In this document: positions 51,811 to 58,689 of the stretch, one piece after another
How the letters are laid out: each line of letters begins with the position of its first letter
How positions within the stretch are numbered: the first letter of the stretch is position 1
Origin: Sphingosinicella microcystinivorans
Lineage (GTDB): Bacteria; Pseudomonadota; Alphaproteobacteria; Sphingomonadales; Sphingomonadaceae
Direction of reading: 5' to 3'
Length of the DNA stretch: 64,000 nucleotides
Assembly: GCF_003634215.1 (NCBI RefSeq)
Contig: NZ_RBWX01000007.1
Coordinates: 792,945-856,944, forward strand
Notes under the pieces: generated by a model
Database searches by the model: none
What the model was told of the DNA's origin: nothing
What the model saw: the letters and a program-made list of their open reading frames with translations, nothing else
Made by a program: the position numbers and the translations under genes

Positions 51811-52553
51811 GCGTGTTCCGGGGTGTCCTCGAAAATGATCTGGTCGGCGTACGCCTGTGCCCGCCCACGCTCCTCGTCGTCGCGCACCGTCCAGGTCAGT
51901 ATCGGGCGGCCCTTGCGGCGCTGGCGTTCGGCGAAGCCGAAGGGCAACGCATTGATATCGCAGGCGATGAAGTGCGGCCGCGTGGCACGGGTGGCGAGAG
52001 TGCGGGAAAGCCATCCGCGCAGCCCCGCGTTGCCGCTGCCGTCTTTCGTCACCACGAGCCCGCGCACGGTCTGGGGGCTATGCTCGCGGAACCAGCGCAC
52101 GATGCGCGGATCGAACGACATCACCGCCGTCCATCCGTTCGATCCTTCCAGGGCCCGGCGCACCGCGCGGCAAAGGCTGCCATAGCCCCGCCGCCCGGGC
52201 GATTTCACCTCCACCAGTGTGGGAACCCGCCCGCCGATTTCGCTCAGCACCTCGCGCAGCGTGCGGATTGGCTCGTCGGTCCCGGAAAGACGAAACGCGG
52301 CGAGTTCGCCCGTCGTCAGGTCGGAGATGCGTCCGCCGGCGTTGACGAGGCGCGGCAGCTCCGCGTCGTGAAACACCACCGCGTCCTTGTCCTTGGTCAG
52401 CCGGACATCGAGTTCGATGCCATAGCCCGCCGCAATCGCGCGTTCGAACGCGGCCCGGCTGTTTTCGGGCACGGCCTCCGCGCCGTGAAGTCCCCTGTGT
52501 GCAAAGGGCCGGCGTGTCAGGAAATCAAGGTCGCGGGTGGTGTGTCGCAGCAT
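51807..52553 (-). CDS. Glycerophosphodiester phosphodiesterase family protein
   Basis: A 248-residue GDPD TIM-barrel. Catalytic elements are FAHRGLHG (His-Arg), PENSRAAFERAIAAGYGIELDVRLTKDKDAVVFHD (Glu-x-Asp and the second His) and a conserved VEVKSPG. It hydrolyses deacylated phospholipids to glycerol 3-phosphate and an alcohol; no signal peptide, so cytosolic. It is coupled to the FemAB-like gene by a 4-base overlap and follows ridA by 10 bases. Confidence 0.92.
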   Translation of the reverse strand: MLRHTTRDLDFLTRRPFAHRGLHGAEAVPENSRAAFERAIAAGYGIELDVRLTKDKDAVVFHDAELPRLVNAGGRISDLTTGELAAFRLSGTDEPIRTLREVLSEIGGRVPTLVEVKSPGRRGYGSLCRAVRRALEGSNGWTAVMSFDPRIVRWFREHSPQTVRGLVVTKDGSGNAGLRGWLSRTLATRATRPHFIACDINALPFGFAERQRRKGRPILTWTVRDDEERGRAQAYADQIIFEDTPEHA

Positions 52554-52563
52554 CCGGTTCCGT

Positions 52564-53025
52564 TCAGACCTTCACGGCAATCACGGCATCGATCTCAACC
52601 GCAACGCCAAGCGGCAGGGCGGGGACGCCGACTGCGCTGCGCGCGTGTCGTCCCGCGTCTCCGAGAACCTCGACCATAAAGTCGCTGCATCCGTTGGCAA
52701 CCTTCGGCTGGTCGAAGAAATTGGCCGTGCTCGAAACGAATGCGCCGAGCTTCAGCACGCGTTCGACGCGGTCGAGGCTGCCGAGCGCCGCCTGTGCCTG
52801 CGCAAGGATGCCGATGCCGCAGAGACGCGCCGCCGCCTGACCGGCTGCAACGTCCACGTCCTCGCCAAGGCGGCCGAGAACGAGCGTGCCGTCCTCCCGG
52901 AAGGGAAGCTGGCCGGAGATGTAGAGCATGTTCCCGTGCAGAACCGTCGGCACGTAATTGGCCGCCGGAGCGGCGGCTTTCGGCAGCGTGATTCCAAGTT
53001 CGGCGAGACGCGCTTCAATACTCAT
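52564..53025 (-). CDS. RidA family protein (YjgF/YER057c/UK114)
   Basis: A 153-residue RidA-type trimer subunit: LYISGQLPFREDGTLVLGRLGEDVDVAAGQAAARLCGIGILAQAQAALGSLDRVERVLKLGAFVSSTANFFDQPKVANGCSDFMVEVLGD, then GRHARSAVGVPALPLGVAVEIDAVIAV with the invariant Arg. Canonical members deaminate reactive 2-aminoacrylate; this longer subgroup (RidA-like with GMLYISG/SGQLP) may have other substrates. Part of a minus-strand cluster with GDPD and the FemAB-like gene. Confidence 0.92.
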   Translation of the reverse strand: MSIEARLAELGITLPKAAAPAANYVPTVLHGNMLYISGQLPFREDGTLVLGRLGEDVDVAAGQAAARLCGIGILAQAQAALGSLDRVERVLKLGAFVSSTANFFDQPKVANGCSDFMVEVLGDAGRHARSAVGVPALPLGVAVEIDAVIAVKV

Positions 53026-53058
53026 AACCGGAAATTTCCCTTCGTTGCTTTCGGGTCG

Positions 53059-53670
53059 TCAGCGCGCCGCCTGCCGCAGCAGGTACGGTAATGCCTGAGA
53101 CCAGATATCGATCCGTGCGTGCGCATCGTCTGCGGCCGGGATCAGGGGCCTCAGCTCCGGATCAGCGACCATGTGCAGCCTGTGCACGTGCGGTGCATCC
53201 CGCTTTACCGAACTGTGGTGCGGCGGCAAGTCGTCGATGAACACCGCGGCGTCACGCCCGTGCTCGCGCATCAGCGTGGTCACGGCAGGCCCTTTGGGGC
53301 CGTCGTTCACGTAAACGGGGAAGGGCATCCCAAGCGCGGCGATTTGGGCGCGGCGGCGGTCGCGGTAAGCGTCGCGGATATTGGTGAGGATGACGATCTC
53401 GTAGGGGTCGGAAAGCGCGGCCAGCGCCTCGACCGCACCTTCCACGACCGGTTGCCCCTCCATCGCGTCTGCAAAGAAACCGTCGACGAGCGTGCGCACG
53501 TCCGTCTTGTCGACAAAGCTGCCGTCGGCCTTGCGCCGGATGTTGCCGGAAAGCGCGAAGCTCTCGAAGTTTAGTTCGAGCGCGTGGGCGGTGTCGAGAT
53601 AGGTGCGAAATGGCGCCGCGAAGTGCAGCAGTACCTCGTCGCAGTCACAAATAAGAAGCGGCTTCGTCAT
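53059..53670 (-). CDS. HAD-superfamily phosphatase-like protein
   Basis: A 203-residue HAD-fold protein. Motif I is unusual: LICDCDEVLLHF (DxD with Cys between, Asp9 and Asp11). Motif II is IVILTNI, and motif III/IV lies around GPKGPAV and FIDDLPPH. The enzyme likely removes phosphate from a small metabolite. The start MTKPLLI (53670) overlaps the DUF3572 stop by 4 bases, so the two genes are coupled. Substrate unknown. Confidence 0.82.
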   Translation of the reverse strand: MTKPLLICDCDEVLLHFAAPFRTYLDTAHALELNFESFALSGNIRRKADGSFVDKTDVRTLVDGFFADAMEGQPVVEGAVEALAALSDPYEIVILTNIRDAYRDRRRAQIAALGMPFPVYVNDGPKGPAVTTLMREHGRDAAVFIDDLPPHHSSVKRDAPHVHRLHMVADPELRPLIPAADDAHARIDIWSQALPYLLRQAAR

Positions 53671-53945
53671 TGCCCGAGCATCCCGCGCGCCGACGCGAGT
53701 CGGGCAGGCTCGGTGCCGATCGCTTCGGCGCAGGCAATGAAGTCGGCTTCGTGCGCGGCAAGGAAATCGAGCGTCGCGCCTAGAATTTCCGCGCTTCCGG
53801 CGCGCGCGCGCAGCGTTGACGCGTCGAGTCCGGTCAGTGCCAGAAGGCGCGGCCCGAGCCGATCGTCGCTCGCGACCCACGCCAGGGCATGCAGCGCCAT
53901 AACCTCGGCCTCCTCGGGCGTTAAGACTGTTTGGTAAGAGGTCAT
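53667..53945 (-). CDS. DUF3572 family protein
   Basis: A 92-residue helical protein with the family core LTPEEAEVMALHALAWVASDDRLGPRLLALTGLDASTLRARAGSAEILGATLDFLAAHEADFIACAEAIG. DUF3572 proteins are small alphaproteobacterial proteins often next to divK, as here; function unknown. The start MTSYQTV is preferred over one 39 bases upstream. Divergent from divK. Confidence 0.9.
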   Translation of the reverse strand: MTSYQTVLTPEEAEVMALHALAWVASDDRLGPRLLALTGLDASTLRARAGSAEILGATLDFLAAHEADFIACAEAIGTEPARLASARGMLGQ

Positions 53946-54049
53946 TAACTCTGGACAATTAGGATTGTATAAACCATTCGCCAAGGCGATTGTTCAGCAA
54001 GCCTATCCGCGGGGCCAATTTACGCGCACAGGCTTGCGAAGAGGGGACC

Positions 54050-54412
54050 ATGCAGAAGACCGTCCTCGTCGTCGAGGATAATGACCTCAACATGAAGCTG
54101 TTTTGCGACCTTCTGGAAGCGCACGGCTATCGCACGATGAAAACGCGCGATGGGCGCAGCGTGCCCGATCTGGTGCGTGCGGACCGCCCCGATCTCATCC
54201 TCATGGACATTCAGCTTCCCGAAGTTTCGGGGCTGGAGGTCACCGGCTGGCTGAAAAGCGACGCGGCGCTGAGCGACATTCCCGTCGTTGCGGTCACGGC
54301 GTTCGCGATGAAGGGCGATGAAGAGCGCATCAAGGCCGGCGGCTGCGAAGCGTATATCGCGAAGCCGATCTCGGTGATGCGCTTTATCGAAACCGTCCGC
54401 CAGTACGCTTAG
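54050..54412 (+). CDS. divK: Single-domain response regulator DivK
   Basis: A 120-residue CheY-like receiver: [23 protein letters not shown], phospho-acceptor Asp in [13 protein letters not shown] (about residue 52), [29 protein letters not shown]. This sequence type is DivK, which in Caulobacter relays PleC/DivJ signals to CckA and so to CtrA. The ATG is preceded by GAGGGG. A stem-loop follows the stop. Divergence from DUF3572 is a conserved arrangement. Confidence 0.94.
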   Translation: MQKTVLVVEDNDLNMKLFCDLLEAHGYRTMKTRDGRSVPDLVRADRPDLILMDIQLPEVSGLEVTGWLKSDAALSDIPVVAVTAFAMKGDEERIKAGGCEAYIAKPISVMRFIETVRQYA

Positions 54413-54431
54413 AGCGACCGGGCGGGAAGGA

Positions 54432-54450
54432 AAGGCGGCGAGGCCGCCTT
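54432..54450. terminator. Shared terminator of divK and rpmG
   Basis: AAGGCGGC and GCCGCCTT form a perfect 8-bp stem with a 3-base loop between the converging divK and rpmG genes; it overlaps the rpmG stop codon by two bases. Confidence 0.7.
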
Positions 54451-54616
54451 ACTTGATCTTCGCTTCCTTGAAATCCACGTGCTTGCGCACGACGGGATCG
54501 TACTTGCGGAAGGTGAACTTCTCGGTCTGCGTGCGCGGGTTCTTCTTCGTCACATAGAAGAAGCCGGTGTCGGCGGAGCTGACGAGCTTGATCTTGACGG
54601 TCGTTGGTTTGGCCAT
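54449..54616 (-). CDS. rpmG: 50S ribosomal protein L33
   Basis: A 55-residue protein, [20 protein letters not shown] at the start and [20 protein letters not shown] in the middle, ending in [13 protein letters not shown]. This is the full L33 sequence of the cysteine-free (zinc-independent) type, located at the 50S E-site. Stands alone, converging on divK. Confidence 0.97.
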   Translation of the reverse strand: MAKPTTVKIKLVSSADTGFFYVTKKNPRTQTEKFTFRKYDPVVRKHVDFKEAKIK

Positions 54617-54876
54617 GGCGCGGCAGTCCTTGCGCTTGATCTCTGGTGGTTCAAAAAAGAACGCGGCGTTTGAGCGCCGCGCTTACCGGCGGGCTAATGC
54701 CGAAAACACGCTCTTGAGTCAAGCGAAGTCACAGCATCCGTGCCGCAAGCGCCTTGACGGGAAGAACCGCAACGCCTGCAATCAGCATCCCCTATTCGGA
54801 CATGCGGCACGTTCACCGGTCCTTATGCGACTTTGATGGCCCTCGAGCGCATGGGAGGAAAGCCAAGGCTGGCTGC

Positions 54877-54891
54877 TTAACCGTGTTCTAA
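54877..54891 (+). promoter_or_regulatory. Possible CtrA-type box (TTAA-N7-CTAA)
   Basis: TTAACCGTGTTCTAA lies 24 bases before the Hpt gene and matches TTAA-N7-TTAA at 7 of 8 fixed positions. The rest of the 54617-54915 gap holds a GCGGCG/CGCCGC hairpin near 54665 and no recognisable gene. Confidence 0.3.
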
Positions 54892-54915
54892 CGACTTTCC
54901 CACTAAGCTTGGCGC

Positions 54916-55164
54916 ATGATCGACGAAGACTTCGAATCGCTCCATCAGGAGCTTTCCGACAAGCTGGAGGATATCCAGCTTCTCCTGCTCGCGGGAAGCC
55001 ATGCCGAGGTGCGGCGCCAGCTGCATTCGCTGAAGGGTCTCGCGAAGGCGTTCGGTTTCAGCGACTTCGCCGCGGAAGTTCACGCCGCGGAGGAAACGCT
55101 GGCGAACGTCACCACGCTGCAGCCGCGCATCGATCGCATGTTCCGCCTGCTCGACGCGGCGTAA
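54916..55164 (+). CDS. Hpt domain phosphotransfer protein
   Basis: An 82-residue four-helix-bundle protein. The phospho-acceptor motif is HSLKGLAKAFGFSDFAAEVH (HxxKG, His about residue 43). Free Hpt proteins shuttle phosphate between hybrid kinases and response regulators; DivK is encoded 500 bp upstream. The TTAA-N7-CTAA site before it suggests cell-cycle control. It converges with rnr, 3 bases apart. Confidence 0.88.
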   Translation: MIDEDFESLHQELSDKLEDIQLLLLAGSHAEVRRQLHSLKGLAKAFGFSDFAAEVHAAEETLANVTTLQPRIDRMFRLLDAA

Positions 55165-55167
55165 GTC

Positions 55168-57378
55168 CTACCGTTTCCGTCGTACCTTGCCCGTGCCCTT
55201 CGGCAGCGGCGGGCGCCCCTTGCGCTGCGGCGGCGGCCGCTTTCCGGCACGCGGCGCCGGGCCATCGGGAAACTCGAAGCGCAGCGCGCCGCTGATCGGA
55301 TTCGCGTCCGCGAGCCTCAGTTCCAGCCGCTGACCAACATGGTAAGTCACGCCCGTCGTCAGCCCCTCGATCGTCTTGGTCGACTCGTCGAAGTGGAAGC
55401 GCTCCGCGCCCAGCATCGACATGGGGATCAGCCCGTCGCCGCCCACGCCCTCAACGCTCGCGAACAGCCCGAAGCGGGTCACGCCGCTGATCCGCGTGCG
55501 GACGATCTGGCCCACATGCTGCGCGAGGTAGGCGGCAACGTATCGGTCGATCGTGTCGCGCTCCGCCTCCATCGCCCGCCGCTCGGTCATCGAGATGTGC
55601 TCGGCGGTGCGGGGCAGGGCGCGCATTTCCTCGTCGGTCAGCCCGCCCTCGCCGAGCTTGTAGGCCCGCACCAGCGCCCGGTGGACCAGCGTGTCCGAAT
55701 AGCGCCGGATCGGCGAGGTGAAATGCGCGTAGCTGCCGAGCGCGAGGCCGAAGTGGCCGAGGTTGTCGGTGCCGTAAAACGCCTGCGCCTGGCTGCGCAG
55801 CACCTGCTCGGAGACCTGTTCGAGCAGCGCCGGCTCGGTGATCCGCGCGAGCAGCCGGTTGAACGTCGTCGGCGTCACCACCTGCCCGAGCGAGAGGCTG
55901 AGCCCCAAAGACTTCACATAATCGGACAGCGCGACCAATTTCTCCCGGCTCGGTCGTTCGTGGGTGCGGTACACCACCGGCGATGCCTTCGCCTCCAGCG
56001 CCTTCGCCGCTGCGACGTTCGCCGCGATCATGAAGTCCTCGATCAGCTGATGCGACGGCAAGTGTTCGCGCACGCGGATTTCCGCGATCCGGCCCTTCTC
56101 GTCGAGGATGACGCGCCGCTCCGGCATGTTGAGCGCCAGCGGATCGCGCTTGTCTCGCGCCGCCTTGAGCGCCGTCCACGCCGCCCACAGCGGCCGCAGC
56201 ACGCCTTCGGTCAGCGCGTGCTCGATCTTCCCGTCGATCGCCTCCTGCACCGTCTCGTAGGCAAGGTTCGCGACGCCGTGCATCACCGCCCGTGTGAAGC
56301 GCCAGTCCTTCACCGTGCCGTCGCTCGCGATCGTCAGGTGGCAGGCGAGCACCGCTTTGTCTTCGTTCGCGTTCAGCGAGCACGCATCGGTTGAAAGCGC
56401 CTCGGGCAGCATCGGCACCACCCGGTCGGGGAAGTATACGCTGTTCCCCCGTTCGCGCGCCTCGCGGTCGATCGCGCTGCCGGGGCGAACGTAGAAGCTC
56501 ACGTCCGCGATCGCCACGATCGCCTTGAAGCCCCCGGTGTTGCCGGGATCGTCGTCCGCAGCCGCCCACACCGCGTCGTCGTGGTCGCGCGCGTCGGCGG
56601 GGTCGATGGTGAGCAGCGGCAGATCGCGCAGGTCCTCGCGGTCGCCCAGCGGCAGCTTCGCCGCTTTCGCCGCCTCGGCCTCCGCTTCCTCGGAGAAGGC
56701 GTTCGGAATGCCCTTTTCGTGGATCGCGATCAGCGAAAAGCTGCGCGGCGCCATCGGATCGCCCAGCCGCTGCACGACGCGGCCCGCTGCGCGCGCGCCA
56801 CGCCCGGATTGCTCGGCGAGCACGAGGTCGCCTGCGTCCGCCTCGCCGATATCGGTGATCTTCAGGTCGAAACGGAGTCTTTTGTCCGTCGGCACGAGGA
56901 ACCAGCCAGAAGCATCGCGCCTCAGCACGCCGAGCATCGCGTCTTCGGACGATGCGCCGATCTTCTTCATCACGTGCGCAAGGTGCCCGCGCCCGGTTTC
57001 CTCGATGCGCGCAAGGATGCGGTCTCCCATGCCGAGCGCCGCACGTTTCCGCCCTTCGACGACGCGCACCTTCGGCGCGGGCGTGTCGTTCGGCCAGTTT
57101 TCCGGCACGGCGACCGCGCGTCCGCCCTCGATGCCGACGATCTTCAGCACCGTCACCTTGGGCAGCCCACCGCCCTTGTGGAAGGCGCGGCCCGGCCCGC
57201 TATCGAGCAGGCCTTCGTTCGCCATGTCTTTCAGAAGCGCTTTCAGCAGGATCTTGTCCTGCGCGGTCAGCCCGAAGGCCTTGGCGATCTCGCGCTTGCC
57301 GACGGGCGAGGAGGACTCCTCGACGAAGCTCAGGATCTGTTCGCGGGTCGGGAGGCCGGGGGAGGGACGTTTCGCCAT
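55168..57378 (-). CDS. rnr: Ribonuclease R
   Basis: About 736 residues. An N-terminal helix-turn-helix region (TREQILSFVEESSSPVGKREIAKAFGL) and cold-shock domains are followed by the RNB catalytic domain with LLTIDPADARDHDDAVWAA (metal-binding Asp residues) and a C-terminal S1 domain (VRTRISGVTRFGLFASVEGVGGDGLIPMSML). It ends in a basic Lys/Arg tail. It degrades structured RNA 3' to 5' without a helicase. Start MAKRPSPG at 57378 or MGMAKR at 57384. Confidence 0.95.
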   Translation of the reverse strand: MAKRPSPGLPTREQILSFVEESSSPVGKREIAKAFGLTAQDKILLKALLKDMANEGLLDSGPGRAFHKGGGLPKVTVLKIVGIEGGRAVAVPENWPNDTPAPKVRVVEGRKRAALGMGDRILARIEETGRGHLAHVMKKIGASSEDAMLGVLRRDASGWFLVPTDKRLRFDLKITDIGEADAGDLVLAEQSGRGARAAGRVVQRLGDPMAPRSFSLIAIHEKGIPNAFSEEAEAEAAKAAKLPLGDREDLRDLPLLTIDPADARDHDDAVWAAADDDPGNTGGFKAIVAIADVSFYVRPGSAIDREARERGNSVYFPDRVVPMLPEALSTDACSLNANEDKAVLACHLTIASDGTVKDWRFTRAVMHGVANLAYETVQEAIDGKIEHALTEGVLRPLWAAWTALKAARDKRDPLALNMPERRVILDEKGRIAEIRVREHLPSHQLIEDFMIAANVAAAKALEAKASPVVYRTHERPSREKLVALSDYVKSLGLSLSLGQVVTPTTFNRLLARITEPALLEQVSEQVLRSQAQAFYGTDNLGHFGLALGSYAHFTSPIRRYSDTLVHRALVRAYKLGEGGLTDEEMRALPRTAEHISMTERRAMEAERDTIDRYVAAYLAQHVGQIVRTRISGVTRFGLFASVEGVGGDGLIPMSMLGAERFHFDESTKTIEGLTTGVTYHVGQRLELRLADANPISGALRFEFPDGPAPRAGKRPPPQRKGRPPLPKGTGKVRRKR

Positions 57379-57418
57379 TCCCATGCATGTCGGGCCTCGC
57401 GCCCCTCGCGGCAAGCCC

Positions 57419-57736
57419 TTACCGCGTCGAAAGCTTCATCAGCACGAGCCCGCCCACGATCATCAACGCGGCAAGCACGCGCATCGGGCTGATGCTTTCG
57501 CCCAGCACCGCGACGCCAACCAGAAACGCGCCCACCGCGCCGATCCCGGTCCAGACCGTATAAGCGGTGCCGAGCGGCAACGACTTCATCGAGATCGACA
57601 GCAGCGCAAAACTCGCGATCATCGCCATGATGGTGACGATGCTTGGCGCAAGCCGCGTGAACCCGTCCGACTGCTTCATGGAGAAGGCCCAGACGACCTC
57701 AAGCAGCCCCGCGATTCCAAGATATACCCAGGCCAT
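57419..57736 (-). CDS. SMR family transporter, Gdx/SugE-like (guanidinium exporter)
   Basis: A 105-residue four-helix protein: [80 protein letters not shown], with the essential Glu14 of SMR proteins. The LEVVWA...[17 protein letters not shown] pattern matches the Gdx (SugE) branch, which exports guanidinium in exchange for protons, more than the QacC/EmrE branch. GAGGAG lies 7 bases before the ATG. A hairpin with an ACGG loop just upstream may be a guanidine-II riboswitch. Confidence 0.88.
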   Translation of the reverse strand: MAWVYLGIAGLLEVVWAFSMKQSDGFTRLAPSIVTIMAMIASFALLSISMKSLPLGTAYTVWTGIGAVGAFLVGVAVLGESISPMRVLAALMIVGGLVLMKLSTR

Positions 57737-57743
57737 GACGGCG

Positions 57744-57789
57744 CTCCTCTTCAAAAGAGCCGGGCCGTCCCGGACTTCTACCCGTGAAG
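57744..57789 (-). promoter_or_regulatory. Candidate guanidine-II (mini-ykkC) riboswitch
   Basis: In the leader of the Gdx-like gene the minus strand contains CCGGG-ACGG-CCCGG (plus 57760-57773), a perfect 5-bp hairpin with the ACGR tetraloop diagnostic of guanidine-II RNAs. Just before it is a weaker hairpin CTTC-ACGGGTA-GAAG (57775-57789), also showing ACGG. The ribosome site GAAGAGGAG (57744-57752) follows directly. A pyrimidine-rich stretch near 57786-57796 could pair with it. Confidence 0.45.
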
Positions 57790-57857
57790 GGGGAGGACGT
57801 GGCCTCGCGGGCGCCTATCTGGCGCTGTCGGCTTCAGCGGTCAAGCTGCGTTGAAGT

Positions 57858-57872
57858 TACCAGATATTGGTA
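57858..57872. promoter_or_regulatory. Probable ParD operator
   Basis: TACCAGATATTGGTA is a perfect 5-bp inverted repeat with a 5-base centre, 24 bases before the antitoxin ATG in AT-rich DNA. It is followed by further ATTGG repeats. Ribbon-helix-helix antitoxins usually autoregulate through such sites. Confidence 0.6.
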
Positions 57873-57896
57873 TATATTGGCATCAATGGAGGCGAC

Positions 57897-58142
57897 ATGG
57901 CGCGAAATACATCAATCTCTCTCGGCGAACATTTCAGCGGCTTTATCGATATGCAGGTCGGCAGCGGCCGCTATGGTTCTGCGAGCGATGTCATACGCGC
58001 GGGATTGCGACTTCTCGAAGAACGCGAGGCAAGGGTGCGCGCATTGCAGGCTGCGCTTGCGGAAGGGGAAGCCTCAGGCGATCCGCGACCCTTCGACAAT
58101 ACGGCTTTCCTGAACCGGATGCGCGCCCGGCATGGCGGGTAG
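57897..58142 (+). CDS. parD: Type II toxin-antitoxin antitoxin, ParD/CopG-like
   Basis: An 81-residue ribbon-helix-helix antitoxin: [44 protein letters not shown], then a C-terminal toxin-binding tail ([21 protein letters not shown]). Start at ATG 57897 with GGAGG four bases before it. The end overlaps a possible toxin start at 58132. The stop codon touches the palindromic element inserted in the toxin gene. It neutralises the ParE-like toxin. Confidence 0.93.
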   Translation: MARNTSISLGEHFSGFIDMQVGSGRYGSASDVIRAGLRLLEEREARVRALQAALAEGEASGDPRPFDNTAFLNRMRARHGG

Positions 58143-58143
58143 A

Positions 58144-58189
58144 GCATCGCGCGGAAAAGTGGGAACCGGTTTTCCGCAAAAAGCGATGC
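58144..58189. repeat. 46-bp palindromic element inserted in the toxin gene
   Basis: The element is nested-palindromic: GCATCGC (58144-58150) pairs with GCGATGC (58183-58189), and GCGGAAAA (58151-58158) with TTTTCCGC (58170-58177), around GTGGGAACCGG. Short palindromes with this GGAAAAGTGGGAACCGGTTTT core are dispersed in many alphaproteobacterial genomes. No second copy was noticed in the window. Confidence 0.8.
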
Positions 58190-58497
58190 GACAACAAACA
58201 GCTAGGGGCGGAGGTTTCCGCCTGACGCCGCGCGCCGAAGCCGACCTCGAAGACATTTTCGCTTACACGGTCCAGCGCTGGTCGGTCATGCAGGCCGAAG
58301 ACTATCATGCGGGTTTGATGGCGGGGCTGGAAAGACTTGGCGAGGGTAAGCGCTCGGGACGCCCAGTCGAAATCCTGGGCGGATATCTCAAATACGTGGT
58401 CGGCTCACATCTCGTCTTTTATCGCGAAACCGAAGCCGACATTGTGATTGTGCGCATCCTTCACCAGCGGATGGATGTGGAGCAGCACCTCGAATAG
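58186..58497 (+). CDS. parE: Type II toxin ParE/RelE-like, N-terminus altered by a palindromic element
   Basis: The core is a normal ParE toxin: FRLTPRAEADLEDIFAYTVQRWSVMQAEDYHAGLMAGLERLGEGKRSGRPVEILGGYLKYVVGSHLVFYRETEADIVIVRILHQRMDVEQHL. ParE usually poisons gyrase. The ATG at 58186 sits within the palindromic element. The frame is also open from ATG 58132 (MAG, overlapping the antitoxin end), in which case the element adds about 20 residues ([18 protein letters not shown]) in frame. The pre-insertion toxin was probably MAG joined near FRLTPR. Activity after insertion is uncertain. Confidence 0.85.
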   Translation: MRQQTARGGGFRLTPRAEADLEDIFAYTVQRWSVMQAEDYHAGLMAGLERLGEGKRSGRPVEILGGYLKYVVGSHLVFYRETEADIVIVRILHQRMDVEQHLE

Positions 58498-58504
58498 TCG
58501 AGCG

Positions 58505-58684
58505 CTACCGCAACCGCGCGATGCTGAGACCGTCCGCCTTGGCGCGATCCTTCACCGATTCCTCGCTGCGTGTCAGCGCCTTGGCGATCGCCTTCAACGC
58601 CATGCCCTTCTTCGCCAGCGTGTGCAGCTTGTCGATCTCTGCGGCGGTCCAGGGCTGCTTGTGGCGTTCGAAGCGTTCAGCCAT
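58505..58684 (-). CDS. Small SANT/Myb-like helix-turn-helix protein
   Basis: A 59-residue protein: MAERFERHKQPWTAAEIDKL, then HTLAKKGMALKAIAKALTRS, then EESVKDRAKADGLSIARLR. The pattern W-T-x-x-E-I-D-K-L...KKG...IAKAL.RSEESVKDRAK resembles a SANT/GcrA-like three-helix DNA-binding unit. It is encoded just 5 bases after topA on the same strand, so probably cotranscribed. Too short for most gene callers' thresholds, but codon use looks normal. Function unknown. Confidence 0.75.
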   Translation of the reverse strand: MAERFERHKQPWTAAEIDKLHTLAKKGMALKAIAKALTRSEESVKDRAKADGLSIARLR

Positions 58685-58689
58685 TGCCG

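Noticed and set aside
54617-54880. Short frame ending in GPYATLMALERMGGKPRLAA
   Set aside because: The frame is closed by a stop shortly upstream and matches nothing I know.
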